Counted from the first letter of the stretch, positions 21,165 through 32,270 are shown. The stretch is 64,000 bases of DNA from Cricetomys ansorgei (GCA_026225945.1 JAMJFZ010002307.1:6361001-6425000), one strand, 5' to 3'. A program made the numbers and translations. The notes: a model not told the origin generated them from the sequence alone.

Positions 21165-21260
21165 TCAGAAGACTCCCTACTCAAAATCCTCTATGGCTCC
21201 CCATTCCCTTCCCAAGTAGGGACAAATTCCCTGCTCCCACATCCCAGGCCCCTTGCTGGG
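21165..21260 (+). mobile_element. Possible L2 fragment
   Basis: 'caaaatcctctatggctccc' and 'gggacaaattccctgctc' resemble the L2 block ending 'ctccccat...aaagtccaaac'. Weak. Confidence 0.35.
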
Positions 21261-22204
21261 AGATTATCCCTAACCCTCCTCTGCTAGTACAACTGCATGG
21301 AATTTCCACCAAGGCAGGTGAGAGGGGTGGACACTATTTGGGGCCTCTTCAGATTAGAAAGCAATTTCTTATACCAGGACCAGAAACTAAAGCCCTGTAG
21401 GCCATAAAATACTGCCTGGCGTTTATGGATGCATCACCCGACTTGACCTATCGAAATGTCTGACCCTCTTCTCACCTGCATTCGTAGGCCTTGTTTTAAA
21501 TCTCTCCCCAGTTGGTTCTGATACCAATACCCACAAACCCATCTGGGCTGCTGGACTCTTCCCCTTGGAAAAGCCGCCACTGTCCCTGTGTTGACACCAT
21601 GGCATCCAGCCACACAGAGCTACTGGTCTTGGGTCTCAGATTGCCTCTTGGCAACTGTAACATTCCTTTGGCTCTGACCATTTTTGACATCAATTGCTAT
21701 GTATCATTGCCCCGTCTGTCATTCAGTTACCCTAAACTTACTTCTTGGCTTCAGCTGCTACTGACCCAGACTCCCCACCTTCGGGTGGGGGTAGGGAAAG
21801 TCCTCCTCGGGGTTAGGTCAGGCTGGCAGGTAGCCCTCACATTCCACTTGGTGTTACAGACACGCTGGCTGCTCATCCAGTCCAACAGCTGCCTAGAGTT
21901 CCCTTCCTTTAGCTGGGGTCCTGAAGGATGGGAAGGTACTCTGTGTCTTTCTGAGCCTACATTCAGTGTTGTTTCCTCTGTAACCCTTCCTTTACCTGAC
22001 ACACCTGACCCCAAATAAGTCACTTTCTTGACTTCCCTGAGCATTTTGTTGGTGTTTCTTATATTTTTTAAATAACCTCACCATTTCAAAAATGCAACCC
22101 AAGCAAATGTTGCACTGGCTCTTATGGACCCTGCCAACCTCTCTGAGGTTCCCTCCATCTTCACAGGAGAAAACCATTCCTTCCCTGAGTCCATGACATT
22201 CACA
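21261..22204. other. Repeat-poor interval with a 168-codon plus-strand open frame
   Basis: Higher G+C than its surroundings. The frame at 21512-22018 starts with ATG but shows no signal peptide, domain or family I know. Overlapping minus frames of 60-97 codons suggest low stop density from base composition. It could be decayed L2, an unrecognised exon, or chance. Confidence 0.35.
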
Positions 22205-22315
22205 ACAAATTGGAGTTTCTCAATGGCAGGGATGTATTTTTTTTCTTGCATCCTCTCCTACTGAGCTCCTGCTTGGAAGACAGCGGGATGCCAATAGATT
22301 GCTGGAAATCCTCAC
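22205..22315 (+). mobile_element. Possible L2 3' end
   Basis: 'ctcaatggcagggatgtatt' resembles the conserved L2/MIR-type 3' region before the terminal repeats. Too diverged for a firm call. Confidence 0.35.
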
Positions 22316-22339
22316 TGTTCCTGGACTTTTACCCACATT

Positions 22340-22480
22340 GTTCCCTTTGATCTTGATGATAACAAGTAAGGGAAAAACAAATAGGGGTCCTCCAGAAAAG
22401 AGGAAACTGACTCAGAGAGGTTAATGATATAGTCTCCTCTCCAGAAGGCTTGAAACAGATATTAAACTAGCTCACTGGTA
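22340..22480 (-). mobile_element. MIR SINE
   Basis: Complement of MIR: 'ctttgatcttgatgataaca' and 'gaggaaactgactcagagag' followed by 'gttaatgatatag'. Confidence 0.6.
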
Positions 22481-22587
22481 TTTCTTCCTCATTCCCTCCC
22501 TCCCTAAATGCCAGATGTTCAAAGGCAAATAAAACCTAAAAGCGTTCACAGACTAATGGTGAAGGTATAAAAATTAAGCATATAATG

Positions 22588-22735
22588 TAACCAGGTATGC
22601 TGGATCCCTTGAGAGGCTGACACAGGAGGATCACTGCAAGATCAAGGACAGCCTGACCTATATGGCAATTCCAAGTTAGCCAGGACTATACAGTGAGACC
22701 TTGGCTTAAAAAACAGTCAATCAACAAACAAACAA
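22588..22735 (+). mobile_element. B1 SINE
   Basis: 'gctgacacaggaggatcact', 'gcaagatcaaggacagcctg', 'actatacagtgagaccttgg' and an A-rich CAAA tail. Near full length but diverged. Confidence 0.87.
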
Positions 22736-22877
22736 AACATAGTTGTGATGGGATACACATACTGATAGAGGTTTTGATTTTGAAATAATGAGTTGATGGA
22801 TACCTGTTCAAATTAGATAAGAATGGAAAAGAACCAGAAAAGATATATCTATATCCAATTTATATTATATATTTGTA

Positions 22878-22880
<3 letters not shown>

Positions 22881-22927
<47 letters not shown>
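22881..22927. repeat. (TA)n microsatellite
   Basis: About 23 perfect TA units, preceded by degenerate TA-rich sequence from 22858. Confidence 0.97.
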
Positions 22928-22931
<4 letters not shown>

Positions 22932-23529
22932 TTTAATAGAACAAGTTGTAAATTGGATCTTAGAAGATAAACACAAGTTAACAAATGAATGAGTGAAGGA
23001 AAGAAATTCCTAAGAACCAAAAGGAGGTGGGAACTCAGGAAGCAGCAGGCATGTCATCCCCACAGCAGGCGGCAGGGTGGGAAGGCTGGGCGGAGAGAAG
23101 ACAGAGGAAGGGAGAGTTTAGAAACCTTAAAGATAACATCAAAGCCAGCTTGCTCAACTCATATATATGGCTTTCCTGATTTCCAGGAAAAACAGGGCAA
23201 TTCCTAAAAGCCATGCTGGTCTTTATGGAGACTGAGAACCAAAACTGAGCAGTGTGTTTGCAGCTTCAGACAACTTAAACACCCCAGAACCAACAGAAAT
23301 GTCATGCGACTAGAAGGCGCTCAGCTCCCAGAATTCTGTCCCCTCTGCTACCACCACACAAAGCGAGATGAGCCCCCCTCAGGATGTCTTTCTAAACGAG
23401 GTTTAGTGACTTTCCTTTATCCGGTATTCTGAGAGCAATCTTATTTTGGACATAAATTCATCCAGAAACTATTTTGTTTTAGTAATTACTTCATCTTAAA
23501 AATGTATTACATTGTTTAATTATTCTATA
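22928..23529. other. Unassigned interval
   Basis: Purine-rich 23020-23115. A 72-codon frame (22989-23207) is a product of that bias. No family recognised. Confidence 0.45.
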
Positions 23530-23718
23530 TGTGGATGGGTGGGTGGGGTGGGGTATATATGTGTAGGGGTGTGTGGGGGTGTGGATATATGTGTGTAGGT
23601 CAGAGGACAGCTTGCAGGAGTTGATTCTCTCCTCCTACCATGTGGGTCCTGGGACTGAACTCAGGTCATCAGGCTTGGTGGCAAAGGTCTTTACCCACTA
23701 AACCACCTTTCTAGTTCA
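23530..23718 (-). mobile_element. B2-family (B3-like) SINE with GT-rich tail
   Basis: Reversed B3, among the best preserved here: 'gtaggtcagaggacagcttg', 'cctcctaccatgtgggtcct', 'gggactgaactcaggtcatc' and 'cactaaaccacctttctag'. Confidence 0.95.
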
Positions 23719-23737
23719 GAAATTACTTATTAACATC

Positions 23738-24155
23738 ATGCAATAAACAGAATAATGCCCTCCCCCAAAGTCCCAATTCCTAGAATCCAGGGATAGGTTA
23801 CCCAACAGAGCAAGTGGGATTTTGCACACACACAACTGGAGTAAGGTGGTTTAAGGGAACTTTTCCAGATTACACAGACATGTGCGATATCTACAATGGT
23901 CCTCACAGGAAAGAGAGAGGTTGGCAGTTCTAGAAGATGCCACCTCAAGAGCAGTAAAGAGCTCTGAATTGTTGATGGGAGGAGCCTGTAGGCAACCTAG
24001 GAAGTGCTGGAAATTTCTAGAAGCTTGAACTGCTCAGAGAAGACATTTGTTCCCAGAGCCTCCTAGTGAATGCTGGGTGGGCAACGTGTGAACATTTAGC
24101 CCCATGAAACTTGCTATAGACATCTCACCTTCAAATTATGCCGAAGTTTGCTTCT
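23738..24155 (+). mobile_element. ERVL-MaLR LTR (MLT1-like)
   Basis: 'cagaataatgccctccccca', 'gggataggttacccaacaga', 'ttttccagattacacagaca', 'caatggtcctcacaggaaag' and 'cccagagcctcctagtgaat' occur in the order of MLT1 LTRs. Ancient. Confidence 0.75.
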
Positions 24156-24809
24156 GTTTCTTTGGACCATGGAGTTCATGCTCACATGTAACGGCGATCA
24201 AAAATGAAAGCTGATCCAACTCACACACAAACCATTTTTGATTTTTCAGCAGCTATCTTTTTCACTGTGAGGCCTCTCTTCTAGCAAAATGCCAGAAAGA
24301 TAAACACATCCTAAAAAATTTAGACCCAACTAATTAGATAGTCCATTCATTTTTGAGCTCATGGTTCCCAAACAAGAAAGCAGATCAAAACTCTGAATTC
24401 TGTCAAATAATCGACCAGCGTTTTCAGCGTTAGCCCATGAATCTCCTGTGTGAAGTGTGTCTTTACACGGCAGTCTGAAGGATGCCTAAATGAACTGTTA
24501 AGCAGACACTGAATAAAAGAATATATAGAAACACCAGCCATTCCTGAGAAAACAGCTTCACGAATTTGCACAACACACACTCATCTGCCTGGAAAGAAAA
24601 GGCAAATCAAGAAATAGAGCATTAACTCTCTCAAGTGTCTTCTTCTGCTACCTTCCATTTTTGCCAGAAAGGTAACCATGAGGACACCTAAGAACTCAGG
24701 TCCATGTGGTCCGTTTTACAGATTCATGTAAGTAGCAACATGCAGTTTGTGCTGTTGTATATCTGATCCATTGCAATGGACAATATTGGAAATCGTTTGA
24801 AGTGTGTAC
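24156..24809. other. Unassigned interval
   Basis: No repeat or coding pattern recognised. Confidence 0.45.
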
Positions 24810-24950
24810 AGTAGTATGCTGATTTTAATTATTGTATAGCATGCCTTTATAAATATACTATACTTTATTTACCCATTTTTTGTTAAAAGGTATGGGTTAT
24901 ATATAATTTTTAGAATAGTACATTTATAATATGCTTTTAGGTAATGTTAT
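24810..24950 (-). mobile_element. L1 fragment (L1M-like)
   Basis: 'ttattgtatagcatgccttt' and 'actttatttacccatttttt' are the complement of the L1 3' region also seen at 16330-16565. Confidence 0.55.
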
Positions 24951-24999
24951 ATTACCAGAAGTTTTGGGGAGCCTGGTGGAGCTCCCTCATTTTAACTGG

Positions 25000-25990
25000 G
25001 GAAACCAGGGTCCCCTATTGAAATTTTTAGTCTGATTTATAAAACAATTTAAGAATGGACTCAAAGGGGAGCATGAGGATAGTTTTATAGGGAGGATGGG
25101 AATGGAAATAAAAGGGACCAGGTCGGGGAGGGGATGGAAGGGATGGAGACACAACCAGAATTGGAGGATAATTAGTGGATGATCTGGAGATCTAGAGCAA
25201 TGGAAACTCACTAGAATCTACAAGGGAGAAAGAACCTAGGGAGGACCCTAGTAATGGGGGACAGGGATCTTGGACAGACCATCTCCTGTTACCAGACAAG
25301 GCTTCCAGTGGTAGGACTAGAACAGCATCCTAGACACAAAACCTTTGACCTACAACCTATGCTGCTTGCAGGATCTGTTGGGACAATGGAAGAGGAGAGC
25401 CCCATGCAAAAGGAGGGCTCCTGAGCATGCCTGACACTGCAGGACAGGACAGGAACTAGAGACTGGATTGCCAGGAAATGATTTTTAATGATATCCTGCT
25501 CTGCTCATAGATCAGTGCCTAGCCCAGTCATCATCAGAGAGGATCCCTCCTGCAGCTGATGGAAGCAGACACTGGCCCAGGGCCAAACAACATGCAGAGC
25601 CTGTAGAAGAGGGGGAAGAGGGACTGTGGGGACAAGAGGGGTGGAGGACACCAGGAGCACAAACTCCAGGGAGTCAACTGACCAGAACTCTTAGGGGTTC
25701 ACAGAGACTGAAGCAGCAGACAGGGAACCTGCAGGGTCCCCTATATATATCTTATTGTTGTCTGCCTTGGCGTTCTTGCAGAACTCCTACAAGTTGGAGT
25801 AGGGGGTCTCTGACACTTTTACCTGCCCTTGGAACATTTTTCCTCCTGCTGGGGGATCTGGTAGGAGGGGTGTTGGGATGTATTATACGAGAGAAGAAAT
25901 AGAAATAAAAAAATTTTAAAATGGGGGAAACCACATGCTGCAGATTGTTATTTATATTTTGACCAAAATATTTGAAAATAAAATAAAACA
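25000..25990 (+). mobile_element. Lx-type L1 3' UTR, long
   Basis: Follows the rodent L1 3' UTR over almost 1 kb: 'ggaaactcactagaatctac', 'aaacctttgacctacaacct', 'gcttgcaggatctgttggga', 'tagatcagtgcctagcccag', 'ttcacagagactgaagcagc', 'gggatgtattatacgagaga', ending A-rich. The true 5' limit may be nearer 24960. No ORF2 sequence recognised. Confidence 0.88.
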
Positions 25991-25999
25991 AAACAAAAC

Positions 26000-26160
26000 T
26001 CCTAGAGAGATGGCTTAGTGGTTAAGAACCCTTACAGCTTGCAGAAGACCCAGGTTTCCAGCACCTACATGATGATTCACAAACCATCTGTAACTCTTCT
26101 GACTTCCTCAGACTCCTGAGAACACATGGTATACAGAACATACTCAGCCACAGGTGCATA
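26000..26160 (+). mobile_element. B2-family (B3-like) SINE
   Basis: 'agagagatggcttagtggtt', 'gcagaagacccaggtttcca' and 'caaaccatctgtaactcttc'. The tail passes into a CA tract. Confidence 0.92.
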
Positions 26161-26162
26161 CA

Positions 26163-26164
<2 letters not shown>

Positions 26165-26202
<38 letters not shown>

Positions 26203-26211
26203 ACACACACA
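26165..26211 (+). repeat. (CA)n microsatellite
   Basis: CA units with one AT interruption, seeded by the tail of the preceding SINE. Confidence 0.97.
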
Positions 26212-26785
26212 ATTCAAAAATAATTTCAAAAAATGAAAGATCTTAAGGCAGGCAAGATATATTTCTCCACATCTGCCAAGAGAAGTGGTGTAGGGGGTGT
26301 GGGGATATACTATTGGAGTTAAGCTGGCATGGAAGTCAGCCATGGAACATATAAGCAACCATATGTTCAGGAGGGGGCTTTAGAGGAAGAGTAAAGCCCC
26401 AAGACTTAGGGAAAGCTTGCTTAGAGAAGAGCGTAAATAAGAAAAGGAAAGGTTATGTTTTTCTCAGTAATTGAGAAAAGCAAATGCAGACTTATACAGC
26501 CACATGATGGTAGGCTTAAGGATCACATGAAGGAGTAGGAATTCTGAGGTAGAAAAGTGTATTATCTCATGAAGGGGATAATTATTCTTCCCATTTCCTT
26601 AGTATGGCTTCAGGTGAAATTGACTTCTTGATAGATGGTCCCTGGTCCAGATGATTGGTACTCCCAACTGTCCTATGAGAAGAGGCAACTGACAAGTCTC
26701 CATGCAGAGATAAATTATGTTTAATTAATTAATCATTTTTGTTAGGAGATAATAGCTGTACCTTAATGGACTTTCAATGCTACTG

Positions 26786-26786
<1 letters not shown>
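26212..26786. other. Unassigned interval
   Basis: No repeat or coding pattern recognised. Confidence 0.45.

Positions 26787-26833
<47 letters not shown>
26787..26833. repeat. (TA)n microsatellite
   Basis: About 23 perfect TA units directly abutting an inverted L1 piece. Confidence 0.97.
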
Positions 26834-26835
<2 letters not shown>

Positions 26836-26839
26836 TGAA

Positions 26840-26962
26840 TTTGTACCAATTCAGTCTCCAAAGTGATTCATGAGACTCACAGTTTCTGCATATTCACATC
26901 AATAATTACTTGGGTTGTTTTGTTTTCAATTTCAGCTATTGAGTATGGCCTATTCATTCTGA
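26840..26962 (-). mobile_element. L1 fragment, inverted 5' part
   Basis: T-rich complement of L1 ORF2 near its end ('gtctccaaagtgattcatga', 'ttcagctattgagtatggcc'). It meets the plus-strand L1 piece at 26963 head to head. Confidence 0.6.
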
Positions 26963-27320
26963 TATTTACCCAAAGGAGCTGACAACTTATGTTCATAAAT
27001 GAAAGCCTGTCTATGCCTGTTTAATAGCATCTTCAGTAAAAATTCCTAAATTTGGAATTAATCAAGCTGTCATTTGGTAGGTTAACAGACAAGCTGGGAT
27101 ATCCAGACAATATAATGTTATCCAGTTACTAAGAGGAACTGACCAAGCCATAAAAAGCAAGAAGTCGTCTCCTTAGGTTATATCATTTGATCCCAAAGAT
27201 AGGATATTCTTGGAATGATAAGATTATGGACTGAGGGAAAAATCAGTGATTTCCAGGACTGGGGATCAAGGAAAGAGGAACAGGAAGAAGGCTAGAAATC
27301 TAAGATGAGGGAGTATTCCA
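26963..27320 (+). mobile_element. L1 fragment (L1M-like), ORF2 end and 3' UTR
   Basis: 'tttacccaaaggagctgaca', 'atgttcataaatg', 'ctgggatatccagacaatat', 'aatgttatccagttac' and 'atttccaggactggggatca' match the stretch that follows the inverted piece in the L1 consensus. Confidence 0.75.
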
Positions 27321-27807
27321 TGGGGGATGCATGCCCTGCCCCTCGGAAAAGAAGGAACAGCAAGAGTGAGCCCTGATGGAAATTATAAGTTTTGGGCGAT
27401 GATGTAGTGTCCACATGGGACTTCCACTGCAGCCACTGTGTAGATGCGGTGAGGCTTGCTGATGACGCAGAGACTGGACATACTGGGGAGGGAACCTAAA
27501 ACAGACAGAGGAAATAAGGGACGGGGGAGGGAAGGCACAGGAACAGGTGGGGATGAGTTAAGGAAGGAGCATCAGCAAATCACCAGCTCCTGGCCACACT
27601 CTAGGGAGAGGATTTCAGGAAGAGATGAGGACCAGGAGACAGAGCTCATGGAGAGTCATACCAGCAGCTCACCAGCAGATGAGGGTTACCAAGGCTTACA
27701 AACATCTTCCCCTGTGTGCACCCAGCTGGACCTAAGAAAAGTGTGCATCAGTGGATCTGTTACTGTAAAATGTTGGGACAGAGATTTTCTCTTGGGAAAA
27801 AAGGAAG
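27321..27807. other. Unassigned interval with a 134-codon plus frame
   Basis: The frame 27456-27860 is rich in Arg, Gly and Glu from a purine-rich strand and runs into a SINE. No family known to me. Confidence 0.4.
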
Positions 27808-27962
27808 GCAAGGGCATGGCACAGCAGGTAATGGTATTTGCCACCAAACCTGAGACCTGATTCCAATCCCCGGGACCCATATGGAAAAGAAAAGAACTGG
27901 CTCCTGCAAGTTGTCCTCTGACCTCCACAGATACATGTGCATTCTCTCTCTCTCTCTCTCTA
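27808..27962 (+). mobile_element. B2-family (B3-like) SINE with (TC)n tail
   Basis: 'gcatggcacagcaggtaatg', 'tccaatccccgggacccata' and 'gcaagttgtcctctgacctc', ending in a TC array (27943-27961). Confidence 0.92.
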
Positions 27963-27974
27963 AAAGTATAGGCT

Positions 27975-28145
27975 ATGTGGTAGGCACTGTTATATTAGAC
28001 ACTTTGGGTCTCTTCTCATGAGTTCCCTATGAATTAACTATTTATCTTTTAGATCAACAAATTCATGCATAAAGAGGACTTAGCCACTGAGTGGCAAAGA
28101 TTAAATTTGAACTCATGAAGCTAACTTCATAGAAAATTCTCTTGG
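27975..28145 (-). mobile_element. MIR SINE
   Basis: Complement of MIR: 'tatgtggtaggcactgttat', a 'tgagtggcaaagattaaatt' block and 'tgaactcatgaag'. Confidence 0.55.
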
Positions 28146-28437
28146 TACATATAACATGTCTTTTGCATGCCTCCAACTGCAACTACTTAAAGCTAAGCTC
28201 ATTGTCTCTCCTTCTCACCTTTCATTCTGAAGTATTTGTTCTTGTGACAATCCTGTCTGAGCTATTAGAACAATACAAAATCACAAATGTCATCCAATAA
28301 ACTGGACAACCCCCCCTAATAATCACTGATAGTGGATCATGCATGATTCATGGACAGTCCATTTTTCTATTATATTTTAAACCATACACAATTTCTAGAG
28401 CTCATAATAATGGTTCAACCAATTTTATGTTTTATCT

Positions 28438-28782
28438 GTGTGTATATAATATTTGTATGTATGTATGTGTGTGAACGTTCATGTGTGTGTGTTCACACTG
28501 TTACTTATGTATAGGTCAGAGGACAAGCTCAGTGTTGGTCCTTGTCTTTTGCCTTGATTCAGCTAAGGTATATTTTGTTTGCTGTGTGTACCCCAGGCTA
28601 GCTGTCCCACTAGCTTCACGGGCTTCTCCTGTCTTCATATCCCATTTCCTCATAGGAGCACAGGTATTAGAGATGAATGTATGACACCTGCCTCTATGTA
28701 AGTTCTGGGCTCCAGGCACAGGTTTCCATACTTGCAAAGCAAGCACGTTATCCACTGAGGTATCTCCACAGTTCCTAGAGGA
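28438..28782 (-). mobile_element. B4 SINE
   Basis: Reversed B4: TG-rich tail complement (28438-28498), 'gtataggtcagaggacaagc', 'accccaggctagctgtccca', 'cttcacgggcttctcctgtc', then 'tccactgaggtatctccaca'. Confidence 0.85.
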
Positions 28783-28997
28783 CCAGTTTTGAAAATATTC
28801 CATTGTATAGCAAGAAGAAGGATGCTTTCCCTGCATTCACTCAGGCTTCACGTAAACAACTGTGTTCCTGCATGTCGTGTCAACAGCAAGAAGAGAGCAG
28901 ACCGTACTCCTTACCCCCCGGGAACTTACCTTTCACTCGTATGTTTTGATTGCTTGTTTTTTTAATGAATACAAACTCTGCCTAGCTAAATGTATAC

Positions 28998-29368
28998 ACA
29001 TACATAAGAAAGCATGTGTCTTAGTGTCCTATTGCTGTAAAAAGACACCATGACTATTGCAACTCTTATAAAAAGAAAGTATCTAGTTGGGTCTGGATTT
29101 CAGTTCAGAGGTTTAGTCCATTGCTGTCATGGCTGGAAGCATGGCATCGTGCAGGCAGACATGGTGCTGGAGAAGGAGCTGAGAGTTCTACATCTAAATC
29201 AGCAGGCAACAGGAAGAGAGAGTGAAACTGGGCCTGGATCTGAAGCCTCAAAGCCCTTCCCCAGCGACACACTTCCTCCAACAAGGCCACACCTCCTAAT
29301 GCCTCTCCCTAAGCATTCAAATGTAGGAGCCCATGTGGGCCATTCTTATTCAAACGCCCACAGCATAT
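28998..29368 (-). mobile_element. ERVL-MaLR LTR (MT/ORR1 group)
   Basis: Plus strand: 'tgtcttagtgtcctattgct', 'aaaagacaccatgactattg', 'caggcagacatggtgctgga', 'acacacttcctccaacaagg', 'ccacacctcctaatgcc', 'ttattcaaacgcccacagca'. Nearly full length, same family as 52815-53105. Confidence 0.9.
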
Positions 29369-30395
29369 AAAAAATGAGCCACCAAGCATGTGATGATATG
29401 ATTTTCCAGGGAAAACCATAAAATCCTTACCCAGCATGATTTTGAGCTTTTAGTGATGCTTCTAGATTGTTCTACATTGATATGACAGATGCAAAAAGGA
29501 AACAGATAAGCCTTCTTAAATACATCCTTGGCTAAAGGTGTTTATCCCTAATTCTTCCCGGGAATTAAGGAATTAAGCCTGATGCTCAGATTTTCTTCCT
29601 GGAAGGATTCAGAGCCTTTCTTCCTCATTTATTCAAGTTTCTTGACTTCCCATAGCACAGTTTTCGTTTGCAAACCTTAGCTTCTGGAAAATTTGTGTTT
29701 TTCTAGACCATTAAATTTTTTTTCAGTAATTCTAAGGCCACCCTGGTGTCCAATTCAGCTGTTCTGAGTTTCAAGCACCACTGCACATTCTGGAATTATC
29801 TCAATATAATAGTGTAGAAATATGCCATGAATTAGGATTGGATTGTGGTTAGATGGATGAATGCAGGCATAGAAAGAATTTCACACCCGATGAGGGGAAG
29901 CAGTTTGATTCTGCCAGAGGGCCTACTTTCCCATTCATTTGCCATTTCCCAGTTCTTTTTTGAAAGGTGTTTTCTAAACCCTATGAGGTCCAGTCTACCC
30001 AGACAGTTGGGAAGGTGCCAAGAGGCTATAATTACACTGGCAATTTGTTGGCTATAGTGTGTGCTCGGTAATATTTCTGAGACAAGAGAAATTATTATGG
30101 TTCTTTGTAATTAGAAAGGAATCCATGGTACCACCTACCAACTTCTTTGTGAGTAAGGCTTTGATGGAGCTTGCAATTGTTCAGATAAAACATATTCCAG
30201 AAGATGGTGTCTTGCGTCAGTTGACAAATGTTTCTGGGGACAGTGGAGGGTCCAGAATGACAGCAGTTGTTCATTCCCAGACATTGAAACAATAAACTGA
30301 ATTTGCAGGGTCAGGGGAACAGAATAAAGAAAGCTGCTATATAGAACCACATATGAAATGCTTAGATTGTGTAAATGTGAGAGCAAAACAAATTA
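29369..30395. other. Unassigned ~1 kb interval
   Basis: No repeat family recognised. Short plus frames at 29845-30057 and 30059-30295 and minus frames at 30095-30386 show no known similarity. Confidence 0.45.
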
Positions 30396-30622
30396 TGGGG
30401 CTGGAGAGATGACTCAGTGATTAAAAGCATGCACTGCTCTTATAGAAGACTCAAGTTTGGTTCCCAGTACCTGTGCTGGACACTTACACTTCCTGTAACT
30501 TCATTTCCAAGGGATCAGACTATGTCTTCTGGCCTTAAGGACACTTGCACACATGTGCATATATCTACATACAGATAAACACACATACACGTAATTTACA
30601 AATAAAACAAATCCTTTCAAAT
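30396..30622 (+). mobile_element. B2-family (B3-like) SINE
   Basis: Well-kept head 'ggggctggagagatgactca', then 'tggttcccagtacctgtgct' and a CA/TA-rich tail ending 'aaataaaacaaatc'. Confidence 0.95.
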
Positions 30623-30627
30623 TTATG

Positions 30628-30663
30628 AGGCTGGGGTCTAGCTCAGTGGTAAAGAATGTGCAT
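30628..30663 (+). mobile_element. ID-like SINE head
   Basis: 'gaggctggggtctagctcag' and 'tggtaaagaatgtgcatg' match the ID promoter head. Only about 36 bp remain. Confidence 0.7.
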
Positions 30664-30689
30664 GGACAGGAGAAAAGGTACCACAGCAT

Positions 30690-30750
30690 GAGGCTTGGAC
30701 CTAGGGTCTTGCAAATTCTATGCAAGTACTCTATGACTGAGCTAAAACCT
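30690..30750 (-). mobile_element. ID-like SINE fragment
   Basis: 'cttggacctagggtcttgca' and 'agtactctatgactgagcta' are the complement of an ID head, facing the copy at 30628-30663. Confidence 0.75.
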
Positions 30751-30751
30751 T

Positions 30752-30825
30752 TTTTCGCCATTTTTTCTTTCCCTTTCTTCTTTCTTCCTTCCTTTCTTCC
30801 TTCCTTCCTTCCTTTCTCTCTCATT
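30752..30825. repeat. (TTCC/TTTC)n pyrimidine tract
   Basis: TTCC and TTTC units on the plus strand beside the reversed ID-like piece. Confidence 0.93.
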
Positions 30826-30839
30826 ATTACTTCTTAATT

Positions 30840-30965
30840 TTCAATACAAGTGCTTACTAAATTGCCCAAGCTGACCTTGAACTCACTCTGAAGTCCAGAC
30901 TGGTCTGGAACTAGTAAGCCTACCAAGTAAATGGGATTAGCAATCTGTGCTACCAGGCTCAGCAG
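30840..30965 (-). mobile_element. B1 SINE
   Basis: Reversed B1: 'ttgcccaagctgaccttgaa', 'tccagactggtctggaacta', 'gtgctaccaggctcagc'. Confidence 0.8.
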
Positions 30966-31239
30966 AGTTCCTTTTAAAAGTTTATTTACAAATCAAATCT
31001 GGAACAAGTAAAATAGTAAGTAAAGTATTAAAAGAAACTCTGTTGTTAGAAATATTTTTAAGATATCTGTGCTTTTCTTGTTTGCATTTAATGATTTTCC
31101 CCCGTGTGGATATTTCCCTGTTAAGGTGGATCTTTGTTCAAGTTAAGTGAACTAGGTACTAATTAGCTTGAACTTGGTATAGCCTAGAGCCCCCTAAGAA
31201 AGGAGGCTCAATGGAGAGACTGCCTATTTCACATTTATC

Positions 31240-31558
31240 AAAGGGCATGTCTATGGTAGATTGCCTTGATTGTTAATTGATGTAGAAGGGCCCAGCCTAC
31301 TGTGGGCAGCACCATTCCCTAGGCAGGTAGTCCTAAGATATAATAAAGCTAGGGGAGCATGAGCCTGAGAGCAAGCCCACAAGTTTCCCCATGGTTTCTA
31401 CTTCAAGTTCCTACTTGATTTCCTGCCCTGACATCTCTCAATGATGGACTGTGTCCTGGAAATATAATCTGAATAAACCACTTCATCTTCTAAGTTGATT
31501 TTGGGCAGAGTCATTTATCACAATGATAGAAAAGAAAGAACCTTTACTAAGGTAGCTA
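31240..31558 (+). mobile_element. ERVL-MaLR LTR (MT/ORR1 group)
   Basis: 'ccttgattgttaattgatgt', 'gaagggcccagcctactgtg', 'ttccctaggcaggtagtcct', 'gacatctctcaatgatggac', 'aataaaccacttcatcttct' and 'atttatcacaatgatagaaa'. Same family, opposite strand, as 53710-54095. The usual 5' third is missing. Confidence 0.87.
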
Positions 31559-31784
31559 ATTACTACTTCAGGGAAGTCTCCTAAGTTCTCAAATCCATTT
31601 CTAGTACATCAAATTCATTTGAATTCAACCAATAATATGAATTATACACATGGCTGGCTATATATAAAACCAGTCACTAATGCACATATATTTTTACAAT
31701 CTGATTTGTTCCTGAATATAAAAAAAAAAATTGAAAGCCAAGTGAAATTCTTAAAATGCTAAGGTTTAGTTTGGAATACCCACT
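31559..31784. other. Unassigned interval
   Basis: AT-rich with a 10-base A run near 31720. Confidence 0.4.
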
Positions 31785-31824
31785 GTACGAGTCACTGTTA
31801 TATTGCTGTGGAAAAACATCTACA
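31785..31824 (-). mobile_element. MaLR LTR edge fragment
   Basis: 'gtcactgttatattgctgtg' followed by 'aaaaacatc' matches the reversed start of an MT-type LTR, cut off where the next element begins. Confidence 0.5.
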
Positions 31825-31825
31825 A

Positions 31826-32270
31826 GAACCACATGTCCTGTCCTCCAGGTTTCCCTGCTCTGGTTGCTACATGTAGTGCCTCGTGGATGTGGTCATGTGT
31901 AAGCTATGGGTCGAGGGCACTGAGAACCCCAGCCCTGACATGGGGGGGCTGGCAAGATCCATGCCCCCTCTTTGCAGTCTCTGTGCTGACACCACAAGCC
32001 ACAGCAAAACTCCACCCCTTCAAGGGTCGGGCTATGATTGGCAGAATTGCTTACCTAAAGTACCTATCCCAGCATCCCTGTCTTAATCAATGGCCTTACC
32101 CCTGAGCACCAAAAGATCCTCCCCTGCCTGAACCCTATACAATACCACGACCCTTGCATTAAACTGGAGAGAATGTTCCACTGACAACACTCTGAGTTCT
32201 TTGCATTCCTTTGACTCTTAGGACCCGCCTGGATGCGTTGACCCACTTTCTGTGCTTTCCTTCCTTGGGG
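31826..32270 (+). mobile_element. Probable endogenous retroviral LTR
   Basis: A TATA-like 'ctatacaata' near 32135 is followed by the signal ATTAAA at 32158-32163 and a T/C-rich U5-like end. It interrupts the MaLR edge at 31785-31824. Class unknown. Confidence 0.45.

Noticed and set aside
21512..22018. 168-codon plus-strand open frame as a gene
   Set aside because: No recognisable domain, no splice context, and open frames on the opposite strand point to composition. Kept only as a lead.
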